Below, in pieces: positions 10,753 to 18,432 of a DNA stretch of 64,000 nucleotides. Both the position numbers and the translations under genes were made by a program. Position 1 is the first letter of the stretch. The number at the start of each line of letters is the position of its first letter. The stretch is from Carboxydothermus hydrogenoformans Z-2901 (GTDB taxonomy: Bacteria > Bacillota > Z-2901 > Carboxydothermales > Carboxydothermaceae). The stretch lies in assembly GCF_000012865.1 (NCBI RefSeq), contig NC_007503.1, positions 248,001-312,000 of the forward strand. The letters run 5' to 3'. The notes under the pieces are model-generated. The model saw only the letters and a list, made by a program, of their open reading frames with translations. It did not search any database and was not told the DNA's origin.

Positions 10753-11191
10753 AAAAACCACAGTTATTTTAAATTCAACATCCGTTTTATCATTGTTTAC
10801 AGTAACTTTATCAATAAATTCCTGGCAAGGTGTAAGAGCGACTGGATCATTACTATCCAGTTGCTCTTTTTTGCTTTTTAAGAAAGAAATAATGTTGTAC
10901 TCCACATCTCCGGAACTTCCTCTTATAGATAGCACTGTCATTTCTATTGCGGGCGAAGCGGTCCAGTTTGTGAATGAGAACAATACCAAATAGGCCAAGC
11001 TTGGCGTCACTATCCATTCCAAGAAAGTTTGGCCTGTCATCGGTTAGTGCTGAACGTGTTTCATCAGCGTATATTTTGACAATGTGGTAGCCTTTTTGCT
11101 TTGCATATTCAGAGCAGGCCCTTACCTGGGTAGTTATATATTCTTCGCATTGGTTGTCAATGGAGAAACGGACGTAGATCACAGCACGCAT
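10753..11191 (-). pseudogene. serine site-specific recombinase remnant (internal deletion and frame change)
   Basis: The first ~95 codons (from ATG 11191) read as a resolvase/invertase N-terminal domain: AVIYVRFSIDNQ with the nucleophilic Ser position, ARNRNDSAIYKR and LIHKLDRFARNR. After about 10900 the frame changes. The other frame then encodes what looks like the extreme C-terminus of a large serine recombinase (DPVALTPCQEFIDKVTVNND, then a strand VEFKITVVF). The central recombinase and zinc-ribbon parts (several hundred codons) are missing. The residual frame runs into the 3' end of ssrA, placing the recombinase end exactly at the tmRNA acceptor stem. Interpretation: a deleted integrase of an element that entered at ssrA. 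Confidence 0.8.
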
Positions 11192-11282
11192 AAGCTACCT
11201 CCAAAACAAATGTTCGAAATAAGGATAAAAAGAAAAAGCGGTGGGCCGCAAACTACAAAATATTTTAAAATTTTTTAGCTTA

Positions 11283-11783
11283 TTAAGCAATTTTCACACC
11301 TAAATTTCTCATCATATCAAACGTATCAATATATGGTACATTAAAGGCTTTGCATACATTGGGTATAGGAACTTTCTTCCTTATATTTGGATTATATTTT
11401 TCATGAGTAACAAGAATACATCCTTTAACTTTTGCATAAGCAATTAACCAGCCATCAGCTCCACTAGCAAATTCTGCTTTAGCTTCTTCTAAAAACTGAT
11501 CATTGCTATTTACCCATTCCATTATTTCTCGATAGGCATTAATAACATCGGGCTGATTAGTAGAATTACACCAATTATGAAAAATGGTTTTTATCCATTT
11601 CGATAGTTCGTCCTGATTTCGTACTATTTCATCTTTTACCCAATCAATACTGAGCACATCACCATTTTTAGCGTGGTCAATTAAGATTCTCCAGAAAGCA
11701 GGCACAAGATCAAAAGCATAATATCGCCGTGCTGCTTCCACAAAAACATTAGTATCTAGCAAATATGAAGAATTATGCTTCAT
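11283..11783 (-). CDS. PIN-domain protein, DUF4411 type (putative toxin RNase)
   Basis: A 166-residue protein with the PIN-fold acidic residues: D10 in YLLDTNVF, E52 in VKDEIV and D110 in GADGWLIAYA, then VTHEKYN. These are the metal-binding positions of PIN RNases. The start at 11783 is chosen because its ATG overlaps the upstream stop as ATGA, showing translational coupling to the XRE/ImmA gene; a GTG-like extension to 11798 is less likely. The arrangement resembles toxin-antitoxin modules in which a COG2856-type protein precedes a DUF4411 PIN protein (family knowledge). RNA target unknown. Confidence 0.8.
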   Translation of the reverse strand: MKHNSSYLLDTNVFVEAARRYYAFDLVPAFWRILIDHAKNGDVLSIDWVKDEIVRNQDELSKWIKTIFHNWCNSTNQPDVINAYREIMEWVNSNDQFLEEAKAEFASGADGWLIAYAKVKGCILVTHEKYNPNIRKKVPIPNVCKAFNVPYIDTFDMMRNLGVKIA

Positions 11784-12961
11784 AGCATGCCTCCCCAATC
11801 GATAAACTTTGCATATTCTTCGAAAGTTTTGCCATAAAGTCCGGTGAGTTGATAAGCTTCGCGATAAAGTATTTTACCTTCTTTTGCTGCGCGGATTACA
11901 GCTTCTGCAAAACGTCTTCCAAGACGTAAGTTTTGAGTCTTATAAAAATTACCTCCTTCATTGTCTTTGACTCCAAATAGACGTTCTTTTTCAAGGTAAT
12001 TTTCGTAAAAATTTAAAAACTGTTCCCGGTTAATAAGCTTTAAATCTAAAGCTCTTCGGGCTATAACTATCTCGCTCACTTTAAATCTACTAGCAAGCAT
12101 TTGAAAAACGTCTCTACCATGAGCAATAGAAGACCATGCTTGGCGTAATTCAGCCGCAGGTACTAAAAATTCAGCGGCGACGTAATTACAAGCTTGTTCA
12201 ATTTTGTCATTGGCTGGATGAAGGGACTGCAAATCAAAAGCAGCACTACTGCCGTACCAAATGTGTGCTAACTCATGAGCTAATGTAAACATTTGTGCCG
12301 CTTTACTATCAGCACCGTTTACAAATATTAAAGGTGCGTACTCATCTACTAAGACAAATCCGCGGAACTCTGCTGGATTAAGCTTGCGGTGCGTGTTATT
12401 TCCAACTATACTGTTGACAACTACAATAATACCAATGTCTTCGATTTTCTTTTGTAATTCTCTTAGTGCAGCGGTCCATGTCGGTTGGTTGGCTGCCCAG
12501 TCATTTTTTAGTCCTAACGTATTTCTTATTTTCTGAGCTACATCGTGAGGATTATCTTCGAGCTTAGCAGTTTTGACAAAAGGAAGAGGTTCATGTCCAA
12601 GGTCAATAAGGTAGTCGCGCATCCATGCCTGGCGACGTTTCATTGTATAGAAAGTCTCGATAAATTCGGGGCTTAACCGTTGTATAGTATGATCTCCGAG
12701 AGTTCGAAAAAATGGTATAGGTAGTTTTTCTTCAGGTGGCTTAGAAAGAAAAAAGTAACCAAGTGGGGTAGAAGTTGCCTTTGCTAAGTCTTCCAACTGT
12801 CGTAAAGTAGGCATACTCTTGCCAGTTAACCATTCATTAATTTTTGGAAATTTTCTGCTAATATCATGAAAGCGGCCAGAACGTTCTAACGCCCAATTGA
12901 GAACAGGCACACTAATGTTTACTCTTACTATATTAGATCTTTCTTTTTTACTACTATCCAT
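11780..12961 (-). CDS. HTH-linked ImmA/IrrE-type metallopeptidase (putative antitoxin)
   Basis: A 393-residue protein. The N-terminal 75 residues look like an XRE helix-turn-helix (INEWLTGKSMPTLRQLEDLA, then ATSTPLGYFFL). The central part has a zinc-metallopeptidase HExxH at H229-E230...H233 (LAHELAHIWYG), with a further Glu after it. The C-terminal part is helical (ARRALDLKLINREQF). This COG2856 architecture acts in phage and ICE repressor cleavage (ImmA) and occurs as the antitoxin partner of PIN and other toxins. It overlaps the PIN gene by four bases. Codon use is more AT-rich than in flanking housekeeping genes, consistent with transfer. Confidence 0.82.
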   Translation of the reverse strand: MDSSKKERSNIVRVNISVPVLNWALERSGRFHDISRKFPKINEWLTGKSMPTLRQLEDLAKATSTPLGYFFLSKPPEEKLPIPFFRTLGDHTIQRLSPEFIETFYTMKRRQAWMRDYLIDLGHEPLPFVKTAKLEDNPHDVAQKIRNTLGLKNDWAANQPTWTAALRELQKKIEDIGIIVVVNSIVGNNTHRKLNPAEFRGFVLVDEYAPLIFVNGADSKAAQMFTLAHELAHIWYGSSAAFDLQSLHPANDKIEQACNYVAAEFLVPAAELRQAWSSIAHGRDVFQMLASRFKVSEIVIARRALDLKLINREQFLNFYENYLEKERLFGVKDNEGGNFYKTQNLRLGRRFAEAVIRAAKEGKILYREAYQLTGLYGKTFEEYAKFIDWGGML

Positions 12962-12969
12962 AATGTATG

Positions 12970-13039
12970 ACCTGGCTCACTAAGTTTGCTTGAGTAAACT
13001 GAGGAGGGAATTTAAACTGAACCAGGTGTAGCACCTCCT
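12970..13039. promoter_or_regulatory. interleaved inverted repeats upstream of the XRE/ImmA gene
   Basis: ACCTGG (12970) is inverted as CCAGGT (13022), and the match extends imperfectly into AAGTTT/AAACT. AGGAGG (13002) is inverted as CCTCCT (13034). The two pairings interleave. On the transcript of the - strand genes the second pair contains a strong SD-like AAAGGAGG with no ORF behind it. It may be an operator for the HTH protein or a structured leader; function unproven. Confidence 0.35.
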
Positions 13040-13102
13040 TTCTTAATATTTTAACATTTTTTATTACAGAAAAAACCCTGCTGCCCCTTAGTTACGGTAT
13101 TG

Positions 13103-13696
13103 TCATTTCATACTTTTTCTTCCCATAGAAAGCTCTATTAACTTATTCCTATCTATTAGTTCAACATTATTAGCCTTTGCAAGATTTATTGCATTTTCAG
13201 TGAAGTAGTTATTGGTGCAAACTAAAGCTTTGTGGCAACCATAAAATTTTACTGCTGAAATAGCCTCCTGAACGGCTTTTATCCCTACTTTGTTTTTATG
13301 CCTTTTGGCTTGGACAACAATTTTTATATTGTCTTTTTCAATTATTAGGTCTGCTCCGTAATCAGCGGTTTTACGGGTTTCCTTGACTTTGTAACCGTAG
13401 TCCTTAAATAATTTCTTTAACCACTTCTCAAACTGTTCTCCGGTGAATTTATCAACTTCTTTGATTCCAGATTTTCGATATATAGTGTCTATAAAAATAC
13501 TTGTTAAAAGCCTTACCACCAAAAAAAATGCTGAAAGTATTGTTTCAACAACTAAAACAGTAACAAAATCAAAACTGTAATTTGCTTTTGGAAAAGTTAA
13601 AAATGCAATGAGAGTTAAAAATAGTGCAACAAAGAAAAATCCCGCTATACTTCCCGCTACATAGTCAACATATTCCAATAATCTTAAAATTGGCAT
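13103..13696 (-). CDS. membrane-anchored Mrr-type restriction endonuclease-like protein
   Basis: A 197-residue protein with two N-terminal membrane segments (about 14-34 and 42-68), then a PD-(D/E)xK nuclease domain of the Mrr_cat type: GEQFEKWLKKLFKDYGY (residues 86-102, with E90), DYGADLIIE (D116) and IVVQAKRHKNK (Q129, K131), followed by the conserved AVQEAISAVKFYG and LVCTNNYFTENAINLA. Mrr-family nucleases cleave modified or foreign DNA, and membrane-fused versions are known but poorly characterised. SD TTGGAGGTAATT precedes the ATG and overlaps the end of a small upstream ORF. No methyltransferase is nearby. Confidence 0.82.
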   Translation of the reverse strand: MPILRLLEYVDYVAGSIAGFFFVALFLTLIAFLTFPKANYSFDFVTVLVVETILSAFFLVVRLLTSIFIDTIYRKSGIKEVDKFTGEQFEKWLKKLFKDYGYKVKETRKTADYGADLIIEKDNIKIVVQAKRHKNKVGIKAVQEAISAVKFYGCHKALVCTNNYFTENAINLAKANNVELIDRNKLIELSMGRKSMK

Positions 13697-13702
13697 TTAT
13701 AA

Positions 13703-13845
13703 TTACCTCCAACTTAGCATAATTATTTCTGCCAATTCATCTATTTTTTCTCTAATTTTTCATGTTGCATATTAAGGCCAACTAAATAGGAGTAAAAAGA
13801 AATAGACGCAATTCTTTCTTCTAACCCAAAACGCGGGCTGGCCAT
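13703..13845 (-). pseudogene. small ORF with apparent -1 frameshift between the two nuclease genes
   Basis: From ATG 13845, 13 bases after the stop of the DUF4041 gene, 34 codons read MASPRFGLEERIASISFYSY and on to a TAG at 13741-13743. The TAG directly follows six A residues. A -1 shift on that A-run gives 13 further codons (IDELAEIIMLSWR) to a TAA at 13703-13705, giving a 47-residue helical protein. That stop lies inside the SD of the Mrr-type gene. Gene-like spacing on both sides supports a real gene, either decayed or using programmed frameshifting. The ribosome site is weak. No family recognised. Confidence 0.4.
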
Positions 13846-13858
13846 ATTATTCTTATGT

Positions 13859-15169
13859 TTAAGCTCCTTTAGTTCGTCTAAGGCTTTCCCAATATTCTTC
13901 TGCCGGCGGGTCTATAGTCCAACTAACAAAACCGCCATGTAATTCTTCTATGGCTTTTCTAATTTCTTCAAGAGGAACTTTGAAGAATTCTTTTCTGGGG
14001 TTAACTTTATTTACTTCATATTTTCTAAAGCGTTCATGTAAGGCCGCTTCAAGGGCGGGAGCATCTTCGCTAAAAATTATTGCGTGAACATCAAATTTAA
14101 AAGGTACAGAAGCATCACCTAATTCGTTTATTCTGTCCATTGGATCAAGACGCCTTGTCATACCTATTTTGAAGACATTTTCGCCAAATGCATCTATATT
14201 TGAGATAATGTAAACAAAACCTGCTCTGGTATTTTGTTCACGGTTGATAATATCTTCTTTGGCTTTGGTTACTTCTTCTAATTTTTCCTCGATAGATTTT
14301 ATTTGTTCTATATAAAAGCTTTTTTCTACATCACTTGTTGCCTTTTGCATATGAGCCATTAACTTTTTAATTTCGTTTCTGAAATGAGTTTCCTCTTTTT
14401 CAAGCTTTTGTCTTTCTCTCTCAAGTTCTTTACGCGCTTTTTCTTCATCCAAGAGTTGCTCGCGGATAGCTTTTTGTAATTCTTTTTCTTGTTCTTTCTT
14501 TAGTTGGTATGCATAAACAAGATTAAGCTCTTCAAGTTTACTTTCTAAGTATTCTTTGGACAAAGCTACACCGTCGGTTGCAAATATTTTATTAAGCGTT
14601 TCAAAAGATTTTATTATTTTATTGCGAGCAGTATCTACGTTACGCGCTGAGACATTTACAATAATATTTTCACATTCAGCGTTAAAGCATCGCAGAATCT
14701 GTTTCATATTATTTTCGATTACTTTTCTTTTATCAGAAGTAGCTGTAATTTCCAGAGCTTTGTCATTCTTTATTAAATCCTGTTGTTTAAGTCGGAGTAA
14801 ATGGAGCTGATTTTTAATTTCTTCCGAAGTAAATTCTTCGTAGGCTGTCACATTGACAGCAGCAACTAAGACTTCTTTAGAAAGAGCTTTTAGTTCAAGC
14901 TGTAATCGTTTAACCTCATTATTCATTTCGGTAAGTTTTTTTTCGAGGTTAAGCTTTTCTTGGTTAAGATTTTCTACTTCTCGAGTAGCTGTTTCGATAA
15001 TGTTCTTGGCTTCTTCATTTGCTTTAGCTAAGGTTTCGTCAGCTGAACCGTATACTTTTTGTTGTATTATGAGAAGAATGATGCCTATGATTGCTGGAAT
15101 ACCATACAGTGGCCATAGGGCTACCAATAACGCTATAAACCAAGTGTTCAAATACCACCTTTGTTTCAT
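13859..15169 (-). CDS. membrane-anchored coiled-coil protein with DUF4041 and GIY-YIG (T5orf172) nuclease domain
   Basis: A 436-residue protein. A hydrophobic segment lies at about 10-36, followed by a long charged coiled coil (about 45-100), a DUF4041-like central region (about 100-215), a second coiled coil (215-305), and a C-terminal T5orf172/MUG113-type GIY-YIG domain from about 316: FVYIIS (the GIY strand), FKIGMTRR (the YIG strand plus catalytic Arg) and ALEAALHERF (catalytic Glu). ATG 15169 is chosen because GGGAGGA lies upstream; a GTG at 15187 has no ribosome site. Proteins of this architecture are scattered in prophages and islands and have no settled function. First gene of the apparent nuclease operon. 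Confidence 0.82.
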   Translation of the reverse strand: MKQRWYLNTWFIALLVALWPLYGIPAIIGIILLIIQQKVYGSADETLAKANEEAKNIIETATREVENLNQEKLNLEKKLTEMNNEVKRLQLELKALSKEVLVAAVNVTAYEEFTSEEIKNQLHLLRLKQQDLIKNDKALEITATSDKRKVIENNMKQILRCFNAECENIIVNVSARNVDTARNKIIKSFETLNKIFATDGVALSKEYLESKLEELNLVYAYQLKKEQEKELQKAIREQLLDEEKARKELERERQKLEKEETHFRNEIKKLMAHMQKATSDVEKSFYIEQIKSIEEKLEEVTKAKEDIINREQNTRAGFVYIISNIDAFGENVFKIGMTRRLDPMDRINELGDASVPFKFDVHAIIFSEDAPALEAALHERFRKYEVNKVNPRKEFFKVPLEEIRKAIEELHGGFVSWTIDPPAEEYWESLRRTKGA

Positions 15170-15422
15170 ACAGAATATTCCTCCCACGTTAGTTTTTTAT
15201 CCAATGTTAACAAGCGCAGTATTTTGCCGCGCTTTCAGCCACACTGTAATCTGTTTTCCGGCTTTGCATTTGCCGGTATATTATTCTAGCTTCTCTATCG
15301 GCCAAATTTTCTTTATTATTCCGGATTAAGCGCAAGATTAGCTTATATTCTGATAATTCACAAATTAAGTGTAGAGCTCATGGATAAACACGAATACGCG
15401 CTAAGGTACATCAAGATCCTGA
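15170..15422. other. island intergenic stretch without a convincing gene
   Basis: AT-rich sequence between the DUF4041 gene and the 46-aa ORF, where the promoter for the - strand nuclease operon must lie. The only + strand frame of note starts at ATG 15380 (25 codons), has no ribosome site and overlaps the 46-aa ORF antisense, so it is not called. Confidence 0.5.
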
Positions 15423-15563
15423 TTAAAAACCGTTTACATTTGGATATAACTGAGTAATCTTAACTCTAATATCATAAGCGGCTAAAATGTCCTGGAAAAG
15501 GTCGGGATTGTTCATTAAAAGCTGGAACAATTCGTTTTTGGAAAGCTTAAGCGGTTCTTCCAT
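15423..15563 (-). CDS. 46-residue hypothetical protein
   Basis: A short gene: ATG 15563 preceded at good spacing by GGGAGG, ending TAA at 15423-15425. The product starts MEEPLKLSKNELFQLLMNNP and continues through DLFQDILAAYDIRVK to LYPNVNGF. It is an amphipathic, mostly helical small protein without membrane segment or cysteine. I do not recognise a family. The strong ribosome site and balanced composition argue for a real gene. Three TTTTGTCG elements lie 15-75 bases upstream (see regulatory entry). Confidence 0.6.
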   Translation of the reverse strand: MEEPLKLSKNELFQLLMNNPDLFQDILAAYDIRVKITQLYPNVNGF

Positions 15564-15577
15564 GTTTGCCTCCCTGG

Positions 15578-15645
15578 TTTTGTCGCATGTTTGGAGATTT
15601 TGTCGAAAAGTTTAGATAACACAAAAACCCGCTATCTTTTGTCGA
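15578..15645. promoter_or_regulatory. three TTTTGTCG elements resembling Spo0A boxes
   Basis: TTTTGTCG occurs at 15578-15585, 15598-15605 and 15637-15644. The middle copy reads TTTTGTCGAA, matching the Spo0A core TGTCGAA; the others differ in the last two bases. They precede the 46-aa gene. The third copy is in the loop of a terminator-like hairpin, so it may be fortuitous. Confidence 0.35.
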
Positions 15646-15659
15646 GATAGCAGGTCTTT
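15627..15659. terminator. bidirectional terminator-like hairpin
   Basis: GCTATCT/AGATAGC stem (7 bp, extendable through one mismatch by ACC/GGT) with an A-run on its left and T-rich sequence on its right. It could end transcripts from either side, at the right boundary of the island. Confidence 0.6.
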
Positions 15660-15864
15660 TGCTTTATTTAAGGCTTAATCCGCCTAAGATTGAAAAATCA
15701 CTGCCCATAAAGGAAAAAATTTTGCCAGATATTCTCAAAAAAATTTTAACATATTTTCCTGATTTTTAAAATTCCTAATTTACAATTAAAAAGTTTTTTT
15801 AAAAACGAAAGGCCTTTATAATAATAAAAAGGGAGAAACTAAACAGGTGAATATGGAGGAGAAT

Positions 15865-16305
15865 ATGCGCGGATTTAAGGTTGTAAGTTTTTTTGAGGAC
15901 AAAGGAATTAACATCCCACAGCGAAAGACCAAAGCCAGTGCCGGTTATGATTTGGAAGCAGCGATTGACGTGGTTTTAAACCCGGGTGAGGTAAAACTGG
16001 TACCTACCGGTGTTAAAGCTTATATGCCCGAAGATGAGGTACTCCTCATTTACATTAGAAGTAGCCTTGCGGTGAAAAAAGGTTTGCTTTTGGCCAACGG
16101 CGTAGGGGTAGTAGATGCGGATTATTACGATAACCCGGAAAACGAAGGGCATATCATGATACCTTTGTTTAACCCCGGAAAAGAACCGGTAACGATCAGG
16201 AAAGGGGAGCGGATAGCCCAGGGGATTTTTACCAGATATTTAAAGGCCGATGATGACGAGGCTCTGGGCCAAAGAACGGGCGGGTTTGGTTCTACCGGTC
16301 AGTAA
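15865..16305 (+). CDS. dut: dUTP diphosphatase, trimeric
   Basis: Hydrolyses dUTP to dUMP and PPi, keeping uracil out of DNA and feeding dTMP synthesis. All five dUTPase motifs are present: ASAGYDLEAA, YIRSSLAVKKGL, VVDADYYDNPENEGH, GERIAQGIF and the C-terminal RTGGFGSTG arm. The sequence resembles Bacillus phage/YncF-type enzymes more than the E. coli type. ATG 15865 has GGAGGAGA in front and gives 146 residues; GTG 15847 and ATG 15853 are alternative starts. It lies just outside the - strand island and may be chromosomal or a passenger. Confidence 0.95.
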   Translation: MRGFKVVSFFEDKGINIPQRKTKASAGYDLEAAIDVVLNPGEVKLVPTGVKAYMPEDEVLLIYIRSSLAVKKGLLLANGVGVVDADYYDNPENEGHIMIPLFNPGKEPVTIRKGERIAQGIFTRYLKADDDEALGQRTGGFGSTGQ

Positions 16306-16336
16306 AAAATAACAGTAAAATTTCTTTATTAACAAC

Positions 16337-16364
16337 TTGCCTTCAAACGAAAAATGTGTATAAT
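16337..16364 (+). promoter_or_regulatory. promoter of tRNA-Arg(CCG)
   Basis: TTGCCT (16337) and TATAAT (16359) lie 16 bp apart, with the -10 preceded by TGTG. The tRNA begins 25 bp downstream. Confidence 0.65.
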
Positions 16365-16388
16365 AGTAAGAGCGAGGAATAAAGAAGT

Positions 16389-16463
<75 letters not shown>

Positions 16464-16475
16464 TAAACTGCACAA

Positions 16476-16511
16476 AAACCGGGTTTTGCTGCGAACCCGG
16501 TTTATTTTTTT
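16476..16511 (+). terminator. rho-independent terminator after tRNA-Arg
   Basis: Perfect 10-bp stem AAACCGGGTT/AACCCGGTTT followed by a seven-T run. Confidence 0.85.
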
Positions 16512-16585
16512 AGCTAAAGCAGGAAAAATTAAACTAATGTAGAAGAGAATAGTGAAAAATAATCAGAAAATTTTACCAACAGGGA

Positions 16586-18289
16586 GTGAGGGGTATTAAA
16601 GGCAGGTATTTTTACCTGACCCTTTTGTTGGTGCTGCCATTAGTGGTGCAGGGAACGGTCATGTATTATTTTTTATACCTCGAAATACCGGAGTTATCGG
16701 AAAAAAATTTAACATATGTTGCGGTACATATGGCGAAAGAAATTGAGAAAGACCTAACGGATATAGATATAAATAATTTGGAAATTGCCGAGTTAAACGA
16801 AATAAATTTAATTTTAACTCATTTTCCCGATATGATGATAAGTTTTATAAAATATCCTAATTTAGAAATTATAGCTCACTATTCCAATAAAAACGGCAAA
16901 TTAGCTAAAGATAACGAAATAATCGGTGGGGTACTTACCGGAGAAGTTAAAGATATTATAATCAAAAAGCGCTATCCTTATTTTGGTAAGCTAAGCTTAG
17001 CCGACGGGAAAGCCTATGTTTACCTCCAACCGGTTTATGTGAAGGGAGAGCTGGTGGGTTTTGTTCTTACCCACCAAAATCGAAATTATCTATCGGTAGT
17101 GGTTGGCGAAATTTTAAGGCTTACCGGAACGGTGCTATTTTTAATGCTCCTGGTGGGAATAGGGTATAGTTTGCATTATGTTTTTTTAAACGATCGGAGG
17201 ACTATTGCCCTTACAAAATCTAACTGGGATTTGCAGCGGAAATTAAATGCCGTTTTAGAAAATGCGCAAACGGGGATTGTTTTAGTTGACAGGGATTTAA
17301 CTATTACTTACATAAATCCCATGGCGGAAGATTTTTTTAAGATTTCTTTTGCAGAAGCTGTTGGAAAACAGTACGATGAATTTATCAAAAGCTATATTAT
17401 AACCGATGAGGAGAAAAAGTCATCATTTTTAGTGCATACTTTAAAAACCGGAAATACCGTTTATAAAAAAACAATAACCTTTAAAGTTCTGGGAGAAATG
17501 CGTTTGGGGGAAGTTTGCACGGGAATCATCCAAAATAATTTGGGACAAATTGACGGAGCTTTTTTATTTATCCAGGACATAACCGATAAAAGACAGAAGG
17601 AAGAGTTAGCTGCCAAAACCCTGCAGTTAGCAGCAGCGGGTGAAATTATGTCGGAACTTACCCACGAATTAAAAAATGCCTTTATGGTGTTAACCGGTTT
17701 ATCAAAACTTTGTCAGGATGGACGGCCCGAGTTAAAAATGCTTGATGAGGAAATAAATCGGCTGTACCGCTTGACTACTGATTTTCTTAGCTTAACCAGA
17801 GCTTACCGGGCTAAAAAAGAACGTTTTGATTTTCAACAGTTAGTGGTGGAAGTATTAGCCCTTGTTGATAAGGAAGCTCGTAAACAAAAGGTAAAAATTG
17901 AGACTTTTCTCCATTACCCGCCCTATTTAAAGGGCGATAGGAATCTTTTAAAACAAGCGCTCTTGAATGTTTTATTAAACGCCGTGGAAGCTATGGAAGG
18001 GGGAGGGGTTCTTAAGGTTTACCTGGACTACAACGTTAAAAGCCAGGAAATAGTTTTAACAGTGGCCGATAGCGGTCCCGGTATACCTCCGGAAATTCTG
18101 CAAAAAATTTGCCAGCCTTTCTTTACTACCAAGGAGAGGGGGACCGGCCTGGGGTTACCTTTTACCAAAAGGGTAGTGGAATATCACTTGGGAAAGTTAA
18201 TGATTAAAAGCGAAGTGGGCAAAGGAACGTGGGTAATAATTACTTTACCGGTAGAGGAGAATATCCATGAAAAAGTCCAGGTGGTATGA
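16586..18289 (+). CDS. PAS-domain sensor histidine kinase (possibly sporulation-type orphan kinase)
   Basis: A 567-residue membrane sensor kinase. TM1 is at about 9-31, an extracytoplasmic domain at 32-172 (Cache-like), TM2 at about 174-200, PAS at about 218-335 ([21 protein letters not shown]), and the dimerisation helix has the phospho-acceptor H360 in [13 protein letters not shown]. The ATPase domain has [10 protein letters not shown] (N box), VADSGPGIP (G1) and [16 protein letters not shown] (F/G2). No response regulator gene is adjacent, as for kinases feeding the Spo0 relay; that link is inference. The GTG start is poorly supported because the AGGGAG touches it. Confidence 0.9.
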   Translation: MRGIKGRYFYLTLLLVLPLVVQGTVMYYFLYLEIPELSEKNLTYVAVHMAKEIEKDLTDIDINNLEIAELNEINLILTHFPDMMISFIKYPNLEIIAHYSNKNGKLAKDNEIIGGVLTGEVKDIIIKKRYPYFGKLSLADGKAYVYLQPVYVKGELVGFVLTHQNRNYLSVVVGEILRLTGTVLFLMLLVGIGYSLHYVFLNDRRTIALTKSNWDLQRKLNAVLENAQTGIVLVDRDLTITYINPMAEDFFKISFAEAVGKQYDEFIKSYIITDEEKKSSFLVHTLKTGNTVYKKTITFKVLGEMRLGEVCTGIIQNNLGQIDGAFLFIQDITDKRQKEELAAKTLQLAAAGEIMSELTHELKNAFMVLTGLSKLCQDGRPELKMLDEEINRLYRLTTDFLSLTRAYRAKKERFDFQQLVVEVLALVDKEARKQKVKIETFLHYPPYLKGDRNLLKQALLNVLLNAVEAMEGGGVLKVYLDYNVKSQEIVLTVADSGPGIPPEILQKICQPFFTTKERGTGLGLPFTKRVVEYHLGKLMIKSEVGKGTWVIITLPVEENIHEKVQVV

Positions 18290-18432
18290 AATAGTAAGTG
18301 GCAGAAGAGGCTACCGGCAGAATCGGTGGGCATTTTTTAGGTATTGTTCTCGGTAAAAGCTTTCGATAGTAATGCACAACTCCTTTTTTGGTGGTAAAAT
18401 TATATAAAGACCGAAAAAAAGGAGCGGGTGCA

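Noticed and set aside
15380-15457. 25-codon + strand frame MDKHEYALRYIKIL…
   Set aside because: No ribosome site and antisense to the 3' end of the better-supported 46-aa gene.
10731-15860. Direct repeat of the ssrA 3' end (right attachment site) at the far side of the island
   Set aside because: Reading the 11-15.9 kb region I found no second copy of the GCCTCCACCA end, so no attachment pair is claimed.
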